Positions 1 through 5,613 are shown, counted from the first letter of the stretch. The stretch: 5,613 bases of DNA from an uncultured Paracoccaceae bacterium (GCA_937916485.1 CALFSV010000402.1:1-5613); one strand, 5' to 3'. Notes: generated from the letters alone by a model not told the origin. Program-made: numbers and translations.

Positions 1-44
1 TGACAGTACCGATCTGAGACCTTATTAGTTTTACAGCACCGTTT

Positions 45-755
45 TTAAAACTTTTTGCCCCTTAACAAGATGGTTCGCAAATCTTGTTCGACAGGGGGTA
101 GTTTGTTCAAATTCAGAGCAGTGTGAAGATCGACAATATGGCTTTGCATTAGTTCTTCTGCGAGCAATCCGTTGTTCTCTGCAAACGCTGCTATCAAAGC
201 GTGATGTGCGTGGCTTTCACATAACGCACTTTCGCGGCGCCAGTAAAGTGCGATGATTAATGATGAGCGTGCTATTAAAACACTGATCATATCTGCAATA
301 GTTTTCTGTTTTGCAATCTTGGCGATTTCAAGGTGGAATTGGCCAGACAAGAACAACGCGCGGCCCCGATCGCCATCCGCAAGTGCAGCATGTTCGTGAA
401 CGATGTGATTATTTAAGAATGTTACGTCATCCTGAGTCGCTTTCAAGGCAGCACTTCTAGCGGTTCGCGGTTCTAACAATTCACGCGCTTGAAACACTTC
501 GTGGGCTTCGGTAGGGCTTGGCTGTGCCACATATGCGCCCCTATTGCGTTTGATTTCGACTATCTGCTGATGCGAAAGCGATTGTAATGCGGCCCGTACA
601 ACTGTTCGAGACACACCATAGATTTCTGACAAGTCGTCTTCGCCAAGTTTGGTGCCGGGTGTCAAACGGTGTTCGTGCACCGCACGCGACAAAGCGCTGG
701 AGATCTCATCTGATCCGACGGGTCGAATCGCTTTTTTCGACATACCTAAAGTCAT
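45..755 (-). CDS. GntR-family transcriptional regulator, FCD (FadR C-terminal) subfamily
   Basis: Cytoplasmic DNA-binding regulator of 236 residues, a usual FCD-type length. Residues about 18-79 form the winged helix-turn-helix: a GEDDLSEIYGVSRTVVRAAL stretch (38-57) matches the GntR recognition helix, and NRGAYVAQ (71-78) is the wing. Residues about 84-212 are an all-helical FCD ligand domain. Its metal-site histidines are visible as H141 (in QFH), H184 and H206, the last two at the family's 22-residue spacing. The aspartate normally four residues before the first histidine is S137 here. I chose the ATG at 755-753 because AGGAA lies five bases upstream and the helix-turn-helix starts soon after; a longer in-frame reading would cover the whole divergent spacer and overlap the ATPase start. 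The divergent position suggests control of the transport operon and of itself, probably as a ligand-released repressor. Family call is firm; ligand and direction of control are inferred. Confidence 0.93.
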   Translation of the reverse strand: MTLGMSKKAIRPVGSDEISSALSRAVHEHRLTPGTKLGEDDLSEIYGVSRTVVRAALQSLSHQQIVEIKRNRGAYVAQPSPTEAHEVFQARELLEPRTARSAALKATQDDVTFLNNHIVHEHAALADGDRGRALFLSGQFHLEIAKIAKQKTIADMISVLIARSSLIIALYWRRESALCESHAHHALIAAFAENNGLLAEELMQSHIVDLHTALNLNKLPPVEQDLRTILLRGKKF

Positions 756-760
756 TCTAT

Positions 761-765
761 TTCCT
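761..765 (-). promoter_or_regulatory. Ribosome binding site of the GntR regulator
   Basis: Read on the minus strand this is AGGAA, five bases before the ATG at 755-753. It decides the start in favour of this ATG over the in-frame ATG at 743-741, which has no comparable site, and over starts up to 261 bases further upstream. Confidence 0.7.
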
Positions 766-816
766 ATCGAGTGAACGTCAGAGACAGCGCGAATGCACAA
801 CCCCAACGGGCCCCCA

Positions 817-831
817 TAAAGCATTGCTTTA
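817..831. promoter_or_regulatory. 15-bp perfect palindrome in the divergent spacer, candidate operator
   Basis: TAAAGCA-T-TGCTTTA is a perfect inverted repeat with 7-bp arms and one central base. It lies 62 bp upstream of the regulator's start codon, in its probable leader or promoter, so it could be an autoregulatory site. Dyads of this size are typical for GntR dimers, but its sequence differs from the ATTG/CAAT cluster further right, so the binding protein is unknown. Confidence 0.35.
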
Positions 832-857
832 GTATGTGTGCAATCACGATCGTATAC

Positions 858-875
858 AATATTGTGCGCAATATT
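858..875. promoter_or_regulatory. Candidate GntR operator: 18-bp inverted repeat abutting the operon -35
   Basis: AATATTG-TGCG-CAATATT has perfect 7-bp arms around four central bases. It overlaps a second perfect palindrome, ACAATATTGT (856-865), and lies next to ATCGTATACAAT (849-860), which is one base away from a perfect 12-bp dyad. Its right edge shares a base with the proposed -35 (875-880), where a bound repressor would block RNA polymerase. ATTG...CAAT dyads are common among FCD-type GntR operators. The sequence symmetry is direct observation; binding by the adjacent regulator is inferred. Confidence 0.5.
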
Positions 876-902
876 TGACCAATTGTGGATTCCGTGTTTA
901 AT
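875..902 (+). promoter_or_regulatory. Candidate sigma70 promoter of the transport operon
   Basis: TTGACC (875-880) matches the -35 consensus at five of six positions, and TTTAAT (897-902) matches the -10 at five of six, with a 16-bp spacer. Transcription would begin near 909 and leave a leader of roughly 95 bases before the ATPase start. The position directly right of the inverted repeat fits repressor control. No equally good promoter for the divergent regulator was found on the minus strand. Confidence 0.5.
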
Positions 903-977
903 TTTTAACCAAACCGCCAGAGTTTTCGTGGGAACAATATCAAAAAGTTTGCTCTGCGGCGGCCTAAGCAGATCTAC

Positions 978-982
978 AGGAG
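978..982 (+). promoter_or_regulatory. Shine-Dalgarno-like AGGAG too far from the ATPase start
   Basis: AGGAG is the strongest ribosome-binding match before the ATPase gene, but it ends 22 bases before the GTG at 1005. It is well spaced for an ATT at 990 (in frame with the ATPase, seven bases away) or for a TTG at 991 (other frame, a five-codon reading ending in TGA at 1006-1008). The GTG at 1005 has its own weaker GGGTGA at 995-1000. The site therefore makes the ATPase start uncertain. Confidence 0.4.
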
Positions 983-1004
983 TTACTAAATTGCGGGTGA
1001 GTGC

Positions 1005-1985
1005 GTGAACAAACAAGATTTAGAGATGGTTTCGGTAACCAAAAGATATGGCACAACAGTTGCTGTACAATCAGTCAGTTATAAATTTAAAGCTGATAGC
1101 TACACTTGCCTGCTGGGCCCCTCGGGTTGTGGAAAATCCTCCACCCTTCGAATGATAGCTGGCCATGAAAGCGTCAGTGAGGGCTCGATCGTGTTAAGCG
1201 GGCGTGACATTTCACACCTTCCGCCTGCGCAGCGAGGTACGGCCATGATGTTTCAGAACTATGCACTGTTTCCACATCTCAGTGTTTTAGACAATGTGGC
1301 TTTCAGCCTCAAAATGAAGGGAGATTCGAAGTCCGATCGGCACAGATCAGCTGGTGAAATTTTAGAGCTTGTTGACTTAACTGAGCTCGCCAACCGGATG
1401 CCAGATCAACTCTCAGGTGGACAGCAACAGCGAGTGGCTCTTGCCCGTGCTTTGATCACGCGACCTCAGGTTTTGCTACTAGATGAGCCGCTCTCTGCTC
1501 TTGACCCCTTTTTACGTATTCGAATGCGCGGTGAGCTGCGCAAGCTACAGAAAGAGTTGGGGATCAGTTTTATCCATGTCACGCATGGCCAAGATGAAGC
1601 GCTTGCATTGGCTGACGATATCATAGTGATGAACAACGCCGTGATCGAACAGGCAGGCCCCGCGCGCGATGTGTTCAACGTGCCAAAAACAAGATTCGTG
1701 GCGCAATTTATGGGGGGTCACAATGTAATAGCCCTGCCAGATGGACACTTCGCAATACGGACCGATGCTGTGTCAATAACAGAAGCCAAACGGGGTTCAG
1801 TAGAAGGAAGTGTCACCGCCGTCGAATACCAGGGCACCCATGTTTCGCTGTCGGTGCGTATCACTGGCGACCAAGAGGTTGTGGCTTTAATCCCAGATAC
1901 AACCTTTTTCTCCAGACCGCATCACCCGGGTGACCGGATTGGTTTGCATTGGGACGGCAACGATCAACACAGACTGAAAGCATAA
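1005..1985 (+). CDS. ABC transporter ATP-binding protein, PotA-like, with TOBE domain
   Basis: Cytoplasmic ATPase that powers the importer encoded downstream. The 326 residues carry every expected motif in order: Walker [10 protein letters not shown] (38-46), Q-loop Q84 in [10 protein letters not shown], signature LSGGQQQR (136-143), Walker B VLLLDE (156-161) with catalytic E161, D-loop SALD (164-167) and switch histidine H194. Residues about 253-323 form a TOBE-type regulatory domain, as in PotA/MalK-class ATPases; the whole is somewhat shorter than E. coli PotA (378). It is first in the operon, 36 bp before the binding-protein gene. The start is read as GTG at 1005 because a TAA at 987-989 closes the frame and no ATG lies between; GGGTGA four bases upstream is a modest ribosome site. 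An ATT start at 990 would add five residues. Catalytic competence looks intact. Substrate cannot be read from this subunit. Confidence 0.95.
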   Translation: MNKQDLEMVSVTKRYGTTVAVQSVSYKFKADSYTCLLGPSGCGKSSTLRMIAGHESVSEGSIVLSGRDISHLPPAQRGTAMMFQNYALFPHLSVLDNVAFSLKMKGDSKSDRHRSAGEILELVDLTELANRMPDQLSGGQQQRVALARALITRPQVLLLDEPLSALDPFLRIRMRGELRKLQKELGISFIHVTHGQDEALALADDIIVMNNAVIEQAGPARDVFNVPKTRFVAQFMGGHNVIALPDGHFAIRTDAVSITEAKRGSVEGSVTAVEYQGTHVSLSVRITGDQEVVALIPDTTFFSRPHHPGDRIGLHWDGNDQHRLKA

Positions 1986-2021
1986 ACTTCACTATAAACC
2001 GACCAAAAAGGAGACGAACTA

Positions 2022-3308
2022 ATGACTAAATTTACAAACAGCAAAGGACTAAGCCGCCGAACCCTATTGAAGGGTGCAGCCTCAACAGCCTTAGCTGCTG
2101 GTGCAACTACGCTTGGCGCTCCAATGCTTTGGGCTCAAAACATTAAAGATGTGACAATTCGACAGTTTGGTACAGGTGTGTCCAACCTTAACGATGTTGC
2201 AACAAAGGTTAAGGAAGATCTGGGCTTTACGCTTGAAATGACCGCATTGGATACCGATAGCGTCACACAGCGGGCAGCCACGCAACCTAACAGCTTTGAC
2301 ATTGCTGATATTGAGTACTTTATTGCTAAAAAGGTTTGGGGTGCAGGCAATTTGCAGGCAATGGATACCTCTAAGATTGTCAACTATGACAAAATAGCCG
2401 GAACGTTTCGCAGTGGCCTTTTGACGCCAGATAGTACAATCGCCCAAGGCACAGCGCCTCACACCGTTGGCTTTACATCCGGCCAGAATGGTACTGACTT
2501 TGTTCAAGAAGAGTCTGGCTGGATGACCTTAATTCCGACAATATATAATGCTGATACGTTGGGCATACGCCCCGACTTGATCGGTCGCCCGATCTCTAAC
2601 TGGTCAGAGCTGCTAAACCCAGAATTTAAGGGTAAGGCATCGATCCTGGATATTTCATCTATCGGGATCATGGATATGGCGATGGTCGTGGAGTCCATGG
2701 GTGAATATACCTACCCAGATAAAGGCAACATGACAAAAGAAGAGATCGACCTGACGATTGGGATTTTCACCGAAGCCAAGAAAAATGGTCAATTCCGCGC
2801 CTTCTGGAAATCATTTGACGAGAGCGTTAACCTGATGGCGTCTGGCGAGGTTGTAATCCAATCCATGTGGTCCCCGGCCATTACAGCCGTTAAATCCCAA
2901 GGTATCCCATGCGTTTATCAACCACTTGAAGAAGGGTATCGTTCCTGGGGTGGCGGATTGGGTATTTCGGCTGCACTTTCTGGTATAGAGCTGGACGCAG
3001 CATACGAATACATTAACTGGTATCTGTCTGGCTGGGTAGGTGGCTATTTGATGCGTCAGGGTTATTACTCCGCTGTTCCCGAAACTTCCAAAGAGTTCAT
3101 GTCCGCTGACGAATGGGGCTTTTGGTATGAAGGCAAAGCCGCTGAGGGAGATATCCTGTCACCAACCGGCAACAAACTGGCCGGCGCGGGCGAGGTTCGA
3201 GATGGTGGTTCATTCTTTGACCGTATGGGATCGGTTGTTTGTTGGAACTCTGTAATGGACGAGAACCAATACATGGTGCGCAAATGGAACGAGTTCATCG
3301 CTGCGTAA
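2022..3308 (+). CDS. Tat-exported periplasmic solute-binding protein, PotD-like family
   Basis: Captures the substrate in the periplasm and delivers it to the permeases. Of 428 residues the first ~38 are a twin-arginine signal: SRRTLLKG (11-18, R12-R13), a hydrophobic alanine-rich stretch, and a probable cleavage after LWA (38). Tat export means it is folded before secretion. The mature protein follows the PotD/SBP_bac_8 pattern: a FDIADIEYF segment (92-100), the hinge-region IYNADTLGI (174-182), NWSELLNPEFKGK (193-205), then a Q280-S-M-W-S-P segment and SWGGGLGIS (308-316) matching the PotD ligand-pocket strands. It is longer than PotD (about 348). C297 and C407 are the only cysteines and could pair. 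By eye, the acidic polyamine contacts of E. coli PotD are not conserved (D257 aligns with G311), so polyamine binding is doubtful. AGGAG eight bases before the ATG is the strongest ribosome site in the operon, as expected for the most abundant subunit. Confidence 0.93.
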   Translation: MTKFTNSKGLSRRTLLKGAASTALAAGATTLGAPMLWAQNIKDVTIRQFGTGVSNLNDVATKVKEDLGFTLEMTALDTDSVTQRAATQPNSFDIADIEYFIAKKVWGAGNLQAMDTSKIVNYDKIAGTFRSGLLTPDSTIAQGTAPHTVGFTSGQNGTDFVQEESGWMTLIPTIYNADTLGIRPDLIGRPISNWSELLNPEFKGKASILDISSIGIMDMAMVVESMGEYTYPDKGNMTKEEIDLTIGIFTEAKKNGQFRAFWKSFDESVNLMASGEVVIQSMWSPAITAVKSQGIPCVYQPLEEGYRSWGGGLGISAALSGIELDAAYEYINWYLSGWVGGYLMRQGYYSAVPETSKEFMSADEWGFWYEGKAAEGDILSPTGNKLAGAGEVRDGGSFFDRMGSVVCWNSVMDENQYMVRKWNEFIAA

Positions 3309-3317
3309 AAAAATACC

Positions 3318-3342
3318 GGGTGCGCTGTCAAGTGGCGCACCC
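3318..3342 (+). terminator. Stem-loop between binding protein and permeases, likely mRNA-stabilising or partial terminator
   Basis: GGGTGCGC and GCGCACCC form a perfect 8-bp GC-rich stem around a 9-base loop, starting nine bases after the binding-protein stop. A run of seven A (3307-3313) precedes it, but no T-run follows, so full rho-independent termination is unlikely. Such hairpins after binding-protein genes are known to protect the 3' end of the upstream message and lower permease expression, as after malE. Assigning that role here is inference. Confidence 0.6.
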
Positions 3343-3365
3343 ATCACTTTGCTTAAGAATGCCCT

Positions 3366-4229
3366 ATGAAAAAGCTACGTAATAATTTCGCTGTATCAAG
3401 CCTGTTGATGGTGTCACCCTTGGCGGCTGTTTTGCTGATATTTCTTGTGCTACCCATCGTTTTGATCGTGGTTGTGAGCTTTTGGCGCGCCACTGAATTT
3501 TCTATCATTCCAGCATTTGAACTTGATAACTACGAATTCCTGTTTGGTTCACCTGTTACTTATACTGTATTCTTTAACACGTTCAAATACGCCCTAATTA
3601 CCTGGTTCTTTACCGTATTGCTAGGTTTCACCATCGCCTATTATCTGGCTTTTCACATCCGTACGCTGACTTGGCAAATCGCGCTGTTCCTACTCTGCAC
3701 AATTCCGTTTTGGACCAGTAATATAATCCGAATGATATCATGGATCCCGTTTCTAGGCCGAAACGGGATAGCCAATTCCACGCTCATCTCCTGGGGCGTG
3801 ATCGACGAACCCATTGAGTGGCTTCTCTTCTCTGATTTCGCCGTAATCCTCGCCTTCGTGCATTTATACACTTTGTTCATGGTTGTGCCGATCTTTAATA
3901 CAATGATGCGAATTGACAAATCTCTGATTGAAGCCGCGCGTGACGCCGGGGCCAATGGTGCGCAAATTCTTTGGAACGTGATTATTCCGCTGACCAAACC
4001 TGGAATCATGATAGGCACCATTTTTGTAGTTACTTTGGTCATGGGCGATTTCATAACTGTGCGCTTCATGAGTGGAAGCCAATCGGCCAATGTAGGACGT
4101 CTGATTTCAAACGACATCGCCTTGCTCCAATATCCCAGCGCTTCAGCCACAGCGATTGTTCTGCTGCTGACCGTGCTTATCACTATTGGTATATTACTGC
4201 GCTTCGTCGACATCCGAAAGGAGCTATAA
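3366..4229 (+). CDS. ABC transporter permease 1, PotB-like (BPD_transp_1)
   Basis: Inner-membrane subunit of 287 residues that with permease 2 forms the translocation channel. Six hydrophobic segments are visible at about 13-38, 68-96, 104-125, 157-178, 213-237 and 261-281. The IPFWTSNIIRMISWIPFLGRN region (113-133) is the conserved PotB-type stretch after the third segment. The EAA loop that docks on the ATPase is EAARDAGANGAQ (189-200) followed by a conserved IIPLTKPGI (206-214). The ATG at 3366 follows the intergenic stem-loop and has only a weak purine stretch (AAGAA) before it, which would give less translation than the binding protein. The stop TAA overlaps the ATG of permease 2 by one base. 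A perfect inverted repeat with 10-bp arms lies inside codons 127-135. Family and role are firm; substrate is not set by this sequence. Confidence 0.94.
   Translation: MKKLRNNFAVSSLLMVSPLAAVLLIFLVLPIVLIVVVSFWRATEFSIIPAFELDNYEFLFGSPVTYTVFFNTFKYALITWFFTVLLGFTIAYYLAFHIRTLTWQIALFLLCTIPFWTSNIIRMISWIPFLGRNGIANSTLISWGVIDEPIEWLLFSDFAVILAFVHLYTLFMVVPIFNTMMRIDKSLIEAARDAGANGAQILWNVIIPLTKPGIMIGTIFVVTLVMGDFITVRFMSGSQSANVGRLISNDIALLQYPSASATAIVLLLTVLITIGILLRFVDIRKEL
3744..3769 (+). repeat. Perfect inverted repeat (10-bp arms, 6-base loop) inside permease 1
   Basis: ATCCCGTTTC (3744-3753) and GAAACGGGAT (3760-3769) are exact reverse complements around TAGGCC. The repeat covers codons for I127 to I135 in the conserved loop after the third membrane segment. 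In mRNA it would make a strong hairpin. It may be a chance product of conserved codons; function unknown. Confidence 0.6.
4217..4223 (+). promoter_or_regulatory. Ribosome binding site of permease 2
   Basis: AAAGGAG ends five bases before the ATG at 4229. It fixes the start of permease 2 there, although its frame stays open 258 bases further into the permease 1 gene. The site lies in the last codons of permease 1, so the two proteins are probably translationally coupled. Confidence 0.8.
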
Positions 4230-5065
4230 TGGAACCGCGTACCCGCTCTTTTTATGTCCTCAGCGCTTTTTTCGCATTGTTCATCCTATTTCTATATGGG
4301 CCTACGATAACCATCGGCATTTTGTCCTTTCAGGGTGAGGGAGGCGGGCTGACTTTCCCAATGCGCGGCGTATCTCTATACTGGTTTTATGATCTGTTTG
4401 AACAACAGGCTGTAGGCGACATCTGGGGGAGCTTCCGGCGCAGCTTTGCCTTGGGGCTGATGGTCATGGTCGTAACAGTTGTCGTGTCCGTGATGGGAGG
4501 TCTGGCATTTCGCCGAAAATTCCCAGGGTCAAACATCCTATTCTATTTGATCATCACATCACTTGTAATCCCATCGATTTTAATTTCACTTGGCGTGGGG
4601 CTATTGTTTTCCCAATCCGGCCTTAACGTGCATTGGTCAACGTCTGGCTTTGGCTCACAACTCACTTGGACACTGCCCTTCGGTTTGCTAATCATGTTCG
4701 CGGTTTTTAACCGGTTTGACACAAGTTATGAGGAAGCGGCTCGTGACCTGGGTGCAACGCCGTGGCAAACCCTACATCATGTCGTTCTGCCGATCATAGC
4801 GCCATCCTTAATTGGAGTCGCGTTGTTCGGGTTCACTCTCAGTTACGACGAATTCGCCCGTACTCTTCTGACAGCTGGTAGCTACAACACGCTACCTCTC
4901 GAAATCTACGGGATGACAACAAACGTAACATCACCTGTTCTGTATGCATTGGGAACACTAACTACTGTCTTCTCTTTGATTGTTATCGGCACTTTCCTGT
5001 GTATTGCAATGGTGATGAATAGACGCCGCGCACTAAAGGGTTCTGATTCTGGGAAGGGCGTTTGA
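4229..5065 (+). CDS. ABC transporter permease 2, PotC-like (BPD_transp_1)
   Basis: Second inner-membrane channel subunit, 278 residues, typical for PotC-like permeases. Hydrophobic segments lie at about 8-33, 74-92, 103-127, 144-160, 187-210 and 240-263. The cytoplasmic EAA loop is EEAARDLGATPWQ (168-180) followed by a conserved VVLPIIAPSLIG (185-196), the contact with the ATPase. A short arginine-rich tail (NRRR) ends the protein in the cytoplasm. The ATG overlaps the permease 1 stop in TAATG and has a strong AAAGGAG; its own TGA overlaps the next gene in TGATG. The one-base junctions on both sides imply balanced co-translation of permease 1, permease 2 and the racemase. Confident on family; the pairing with permease 1 follows from adjacency. 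Confidence 0.94.
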   Translation: MEPRTRSFYVLSAFFALFILFLYGPTITIGILSFQGEGGGLTFPMRGVSLYWFYDLFEQQAVGDIWGSFRRSFALGLMVMVVTVVVSVMGGLAFRRKFPGSNILFYLIITSLVIPSILISLGVGLLFSQSGLNVHWSTSGFGSQLTWTLPFGLLIMFAVFNRFDTSYEEAARDLGATPWQTLHHVVLPIIAPSLIGVALFGFTLSYDEFARTLLTAGSYNTLPLEIYGMTTNVTSPVLYALGTLTTVFSLIVIGTFLCIAMVMNRRRALKGSDSGKGV

Positions 5066-5613
5066 TGATCGTTATTATAAATCCGAATTCCACAGTCAGC
5101 ATGACGGAAGCGATGGTTAAAACAGCAAGGAAAGCGGCACCAAATTCTAATATAGTGGGATGGACTTCAATGGACGGGCCCCCGTCCATTCAAGGAGAGC
5201 AAGACGGCGATGCTGCCATACCGCCCTTATTGAAATTGATAGGGAAAGCAGACTCTGCAGGAGCAAAGGCAATTATTATCGGCTGTTTTGACGACACGGG
5301 TCTTGCTCAGGCGCGCTCTATTGCATCATGTCCCGTTATAGGCATCGGCCAAGCGGCCTATCACTACGCTTCGCTCTATGGATCTCGGTTCTCTGTTGTC
5401 ACGACTTTGGATGTTTCAGTTCCAATACTTGAAACGAACATAAAGGCCTATGGATTAGATGCCAACCTCGCGCGCGTTAGGGCAAGCGGCGTGCCTGTCC
5501 TAGCTCTCGATGATGACCGTGAGCGAGCGACGAAGGTGGTAGAAGCGGAAATACGATCTGCGATACTTGAAGACTCTATCAACAGCGTCGTGCTTGGATG
5601 TGCGGGCATGGTG
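5065..5613 (+). CDS. Asp/Glu/hydantoin racemase family protein, 3' end cut by the window
   Basis: Cytoplasmic enzyme expected to invert a chiral centre by two-cysteine acid-base chemistry. The frame stays open for 183 codons to the window edge, so perhaps 30-60 residues are missing. Family marks: N-terminal MIVIINPNST (1-10) followed by SMT, GPPSIQG (38-44), first catalytic cysteine C74 in IIGCFDDTGL, and second catalytic cysteine C179 in VVLGCAGM. Both are present, so the active site seen is intact. Members include hydantoin racemase (HyuE type), allantoin racemase and Asp/Glu racemases; the GCFDD...GCAGM pair fits the hydantoin/allantoin branch best. The ATG overlaps the permease 2 stop in TGATG, with AAGGG (5054-5058) six bases ahead, so it is co-translated with the transporter and likely acts on the imported compound or its product. 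Exact substrate is inferred, and isomerase or decarboxylase relatives of the superfamily cannot be excluded. Confidence 0.88.
   Translation, partial: MIVIINPNSTVSMTEAMVKTARKAAPNSNIVGWTSMDGPPSIQGEQDGDAAIPPLLKLIGKADSAGAKAIIIGCFDDTGLAQARSIASCPVIGIGQAAYHYASLYGSRFSVVTTLDVSVPILETNIKAYGLDANLARVRASGVPVLALDDDRERATKVVEAEIRSAILEDSINSVVLGCAGMV
5169..5190 (+). repeat. Perfect inverted repeat (10-bp arms, 2-base centre) inside the racemase gene
   Basis: AATGGACGGG (5169-5178) and CCCGTCCATT (5181-5190) are exact reverse complements around CC. The repeat lies about 105 bases after the start codon and encodes M36 to I42 of the conserved GPPSIQG region. As RNA it would fold into a GC-rich hairpin with a small loop; as DNA it could be a protein-binding dyad. 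Its role, if any, is unknown. Confidence 0.6.

Noticed and set aside
28..51. GTTTTA/TAAAAC inverted repeat past the end of the regulator gene as a terminator
   Set aside because: The stem is six AT-rich pairs with a 12-base loop and lacks the GC-rich stem and T-run of an intrinsic terminator; it also overlaps the final codons.
587..832. Plus-strand open frame of 81 codons across the regulator's N-terminal region
   Set aside because: It lies antisense to the helix-turn-helix coding region, shows no family motif and has no convincing ribosome site.
756..1016. N-terminal extension of the GntR regulator by 87 residues to an ATG at 1016
   Set aside because: The extension lies before any known GntR domain, would cover the promoter and operator dyads and overlap the ATPase start, while the ATG at 755 has a good AGGAA site and gives a normal family length.
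2579..2594. GATCGG/CCGATC stem with a 4-base loop in the binding-protein gene
   Set aside because: Six-pair stems are common by chance in coding DNA and this one has no contextual support.
3483..3492. TGGCGCGCCA 10-bp palindrome in permease 1
   Set aside because: Short palindromes of this size are expected by chance in several kilobases, and nothing around it suggests a function.
3653..4213. Minus-strand open frame of 186 codons inside permease 1
   Set aside because: It is antisense to a clear membrane permease with intact motifs; the protein shows no recognisable domain and looks like a shadow of the permease codon pattern.
3971..4228. Upstream extension of permease 2 into the permease 1 gene
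   Set aside because: The extra residues are polar, His/Arg-rich and unlike any permease N-terminus; AAAGGAG before the ATG at 4229 and the TAATG overlap fix the start.
1005..5065. Assigning potABCD (spermidine/putrescine uptake) to the transporter
   Set aside because: Family resemblance is clear, but the binding-protein pocket seems to lack the polyamine-contacting acidic residues and the linked racemase points elsewhere, so specific symbols would overstate the evidence.

Overview
This window holds a regulated ABC-uptake operon running left to right, with a GntR-type regulator divergently transcribed at its left end. It comes from a bacterium, most likely a marine-type alphaproteobacterium of the Rhodobacterales/roseobacter kind. 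That placement is inferred from the gene set (FCD-type GntR regulator, Tat-exported PotD-family binding protein, PotB/PotC-type permeases, hydantoin/Asp-Glu racemase family enzyme), the tight gene packing and the Tat signal. Base composition looks roughly balanced rather than GC-rich. No marker gene fixes the genus.

Layout: bases 1-44 hold no recognisable gene. A GntR/FCD regulator lies on the minus strand at 45-755. The 249-bp divergent spacer (756-1004) carries a sigma70-like promoter pointing right, a cluster of ATTG/CAAT half-sites including an 18-bp inverted repeat that touches the -35, and a separate 15-bp palindrome nearer the regulator. The plus strand then carries ATPase (1005-1985), Tat-secreted solute-binding protein (2022-3308), permease 1 (3366-4229), permease 2 (4229-5065) and a racemase-family enzyme (5065 to the window edge, 183 residues, 3' end missing). 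Permease 1/permease 2 and permease 2/racemase each overlap by one base (TAATG and TGATG). A GC-rich stem-loop separates the binding protein from the permeases.

How it may work together: the binding protein captures a solute in the periplasm, the two permeases and the ATPase import it, and the translationally coupled racemase probably acts on the imported compound or its product. The regulator probably senses that compound or a metabolite and controls both divergent units. The transporter is PotABCD-like in family. By-eye comparison suggests the binding protein lacks the acidic residues with which E. coli PotD holds polyamines, and the racemase points to a chiral compound such as a 5-substituted hydantoin, another ureide or an amino-acid derivative. 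The substrate remains inferred.

The layout is a recognisable catabolic uptake operon rather than a wholly new system. The less ordinary points are the probable non-polyamine PotD-type binding protein tied to a racemase, the phased half-sites in the spacer, the uncertain ATPase start with an overlapping upstream reading frame, and two perfect 10-bp-arm inverted repeats inside coding sequence.
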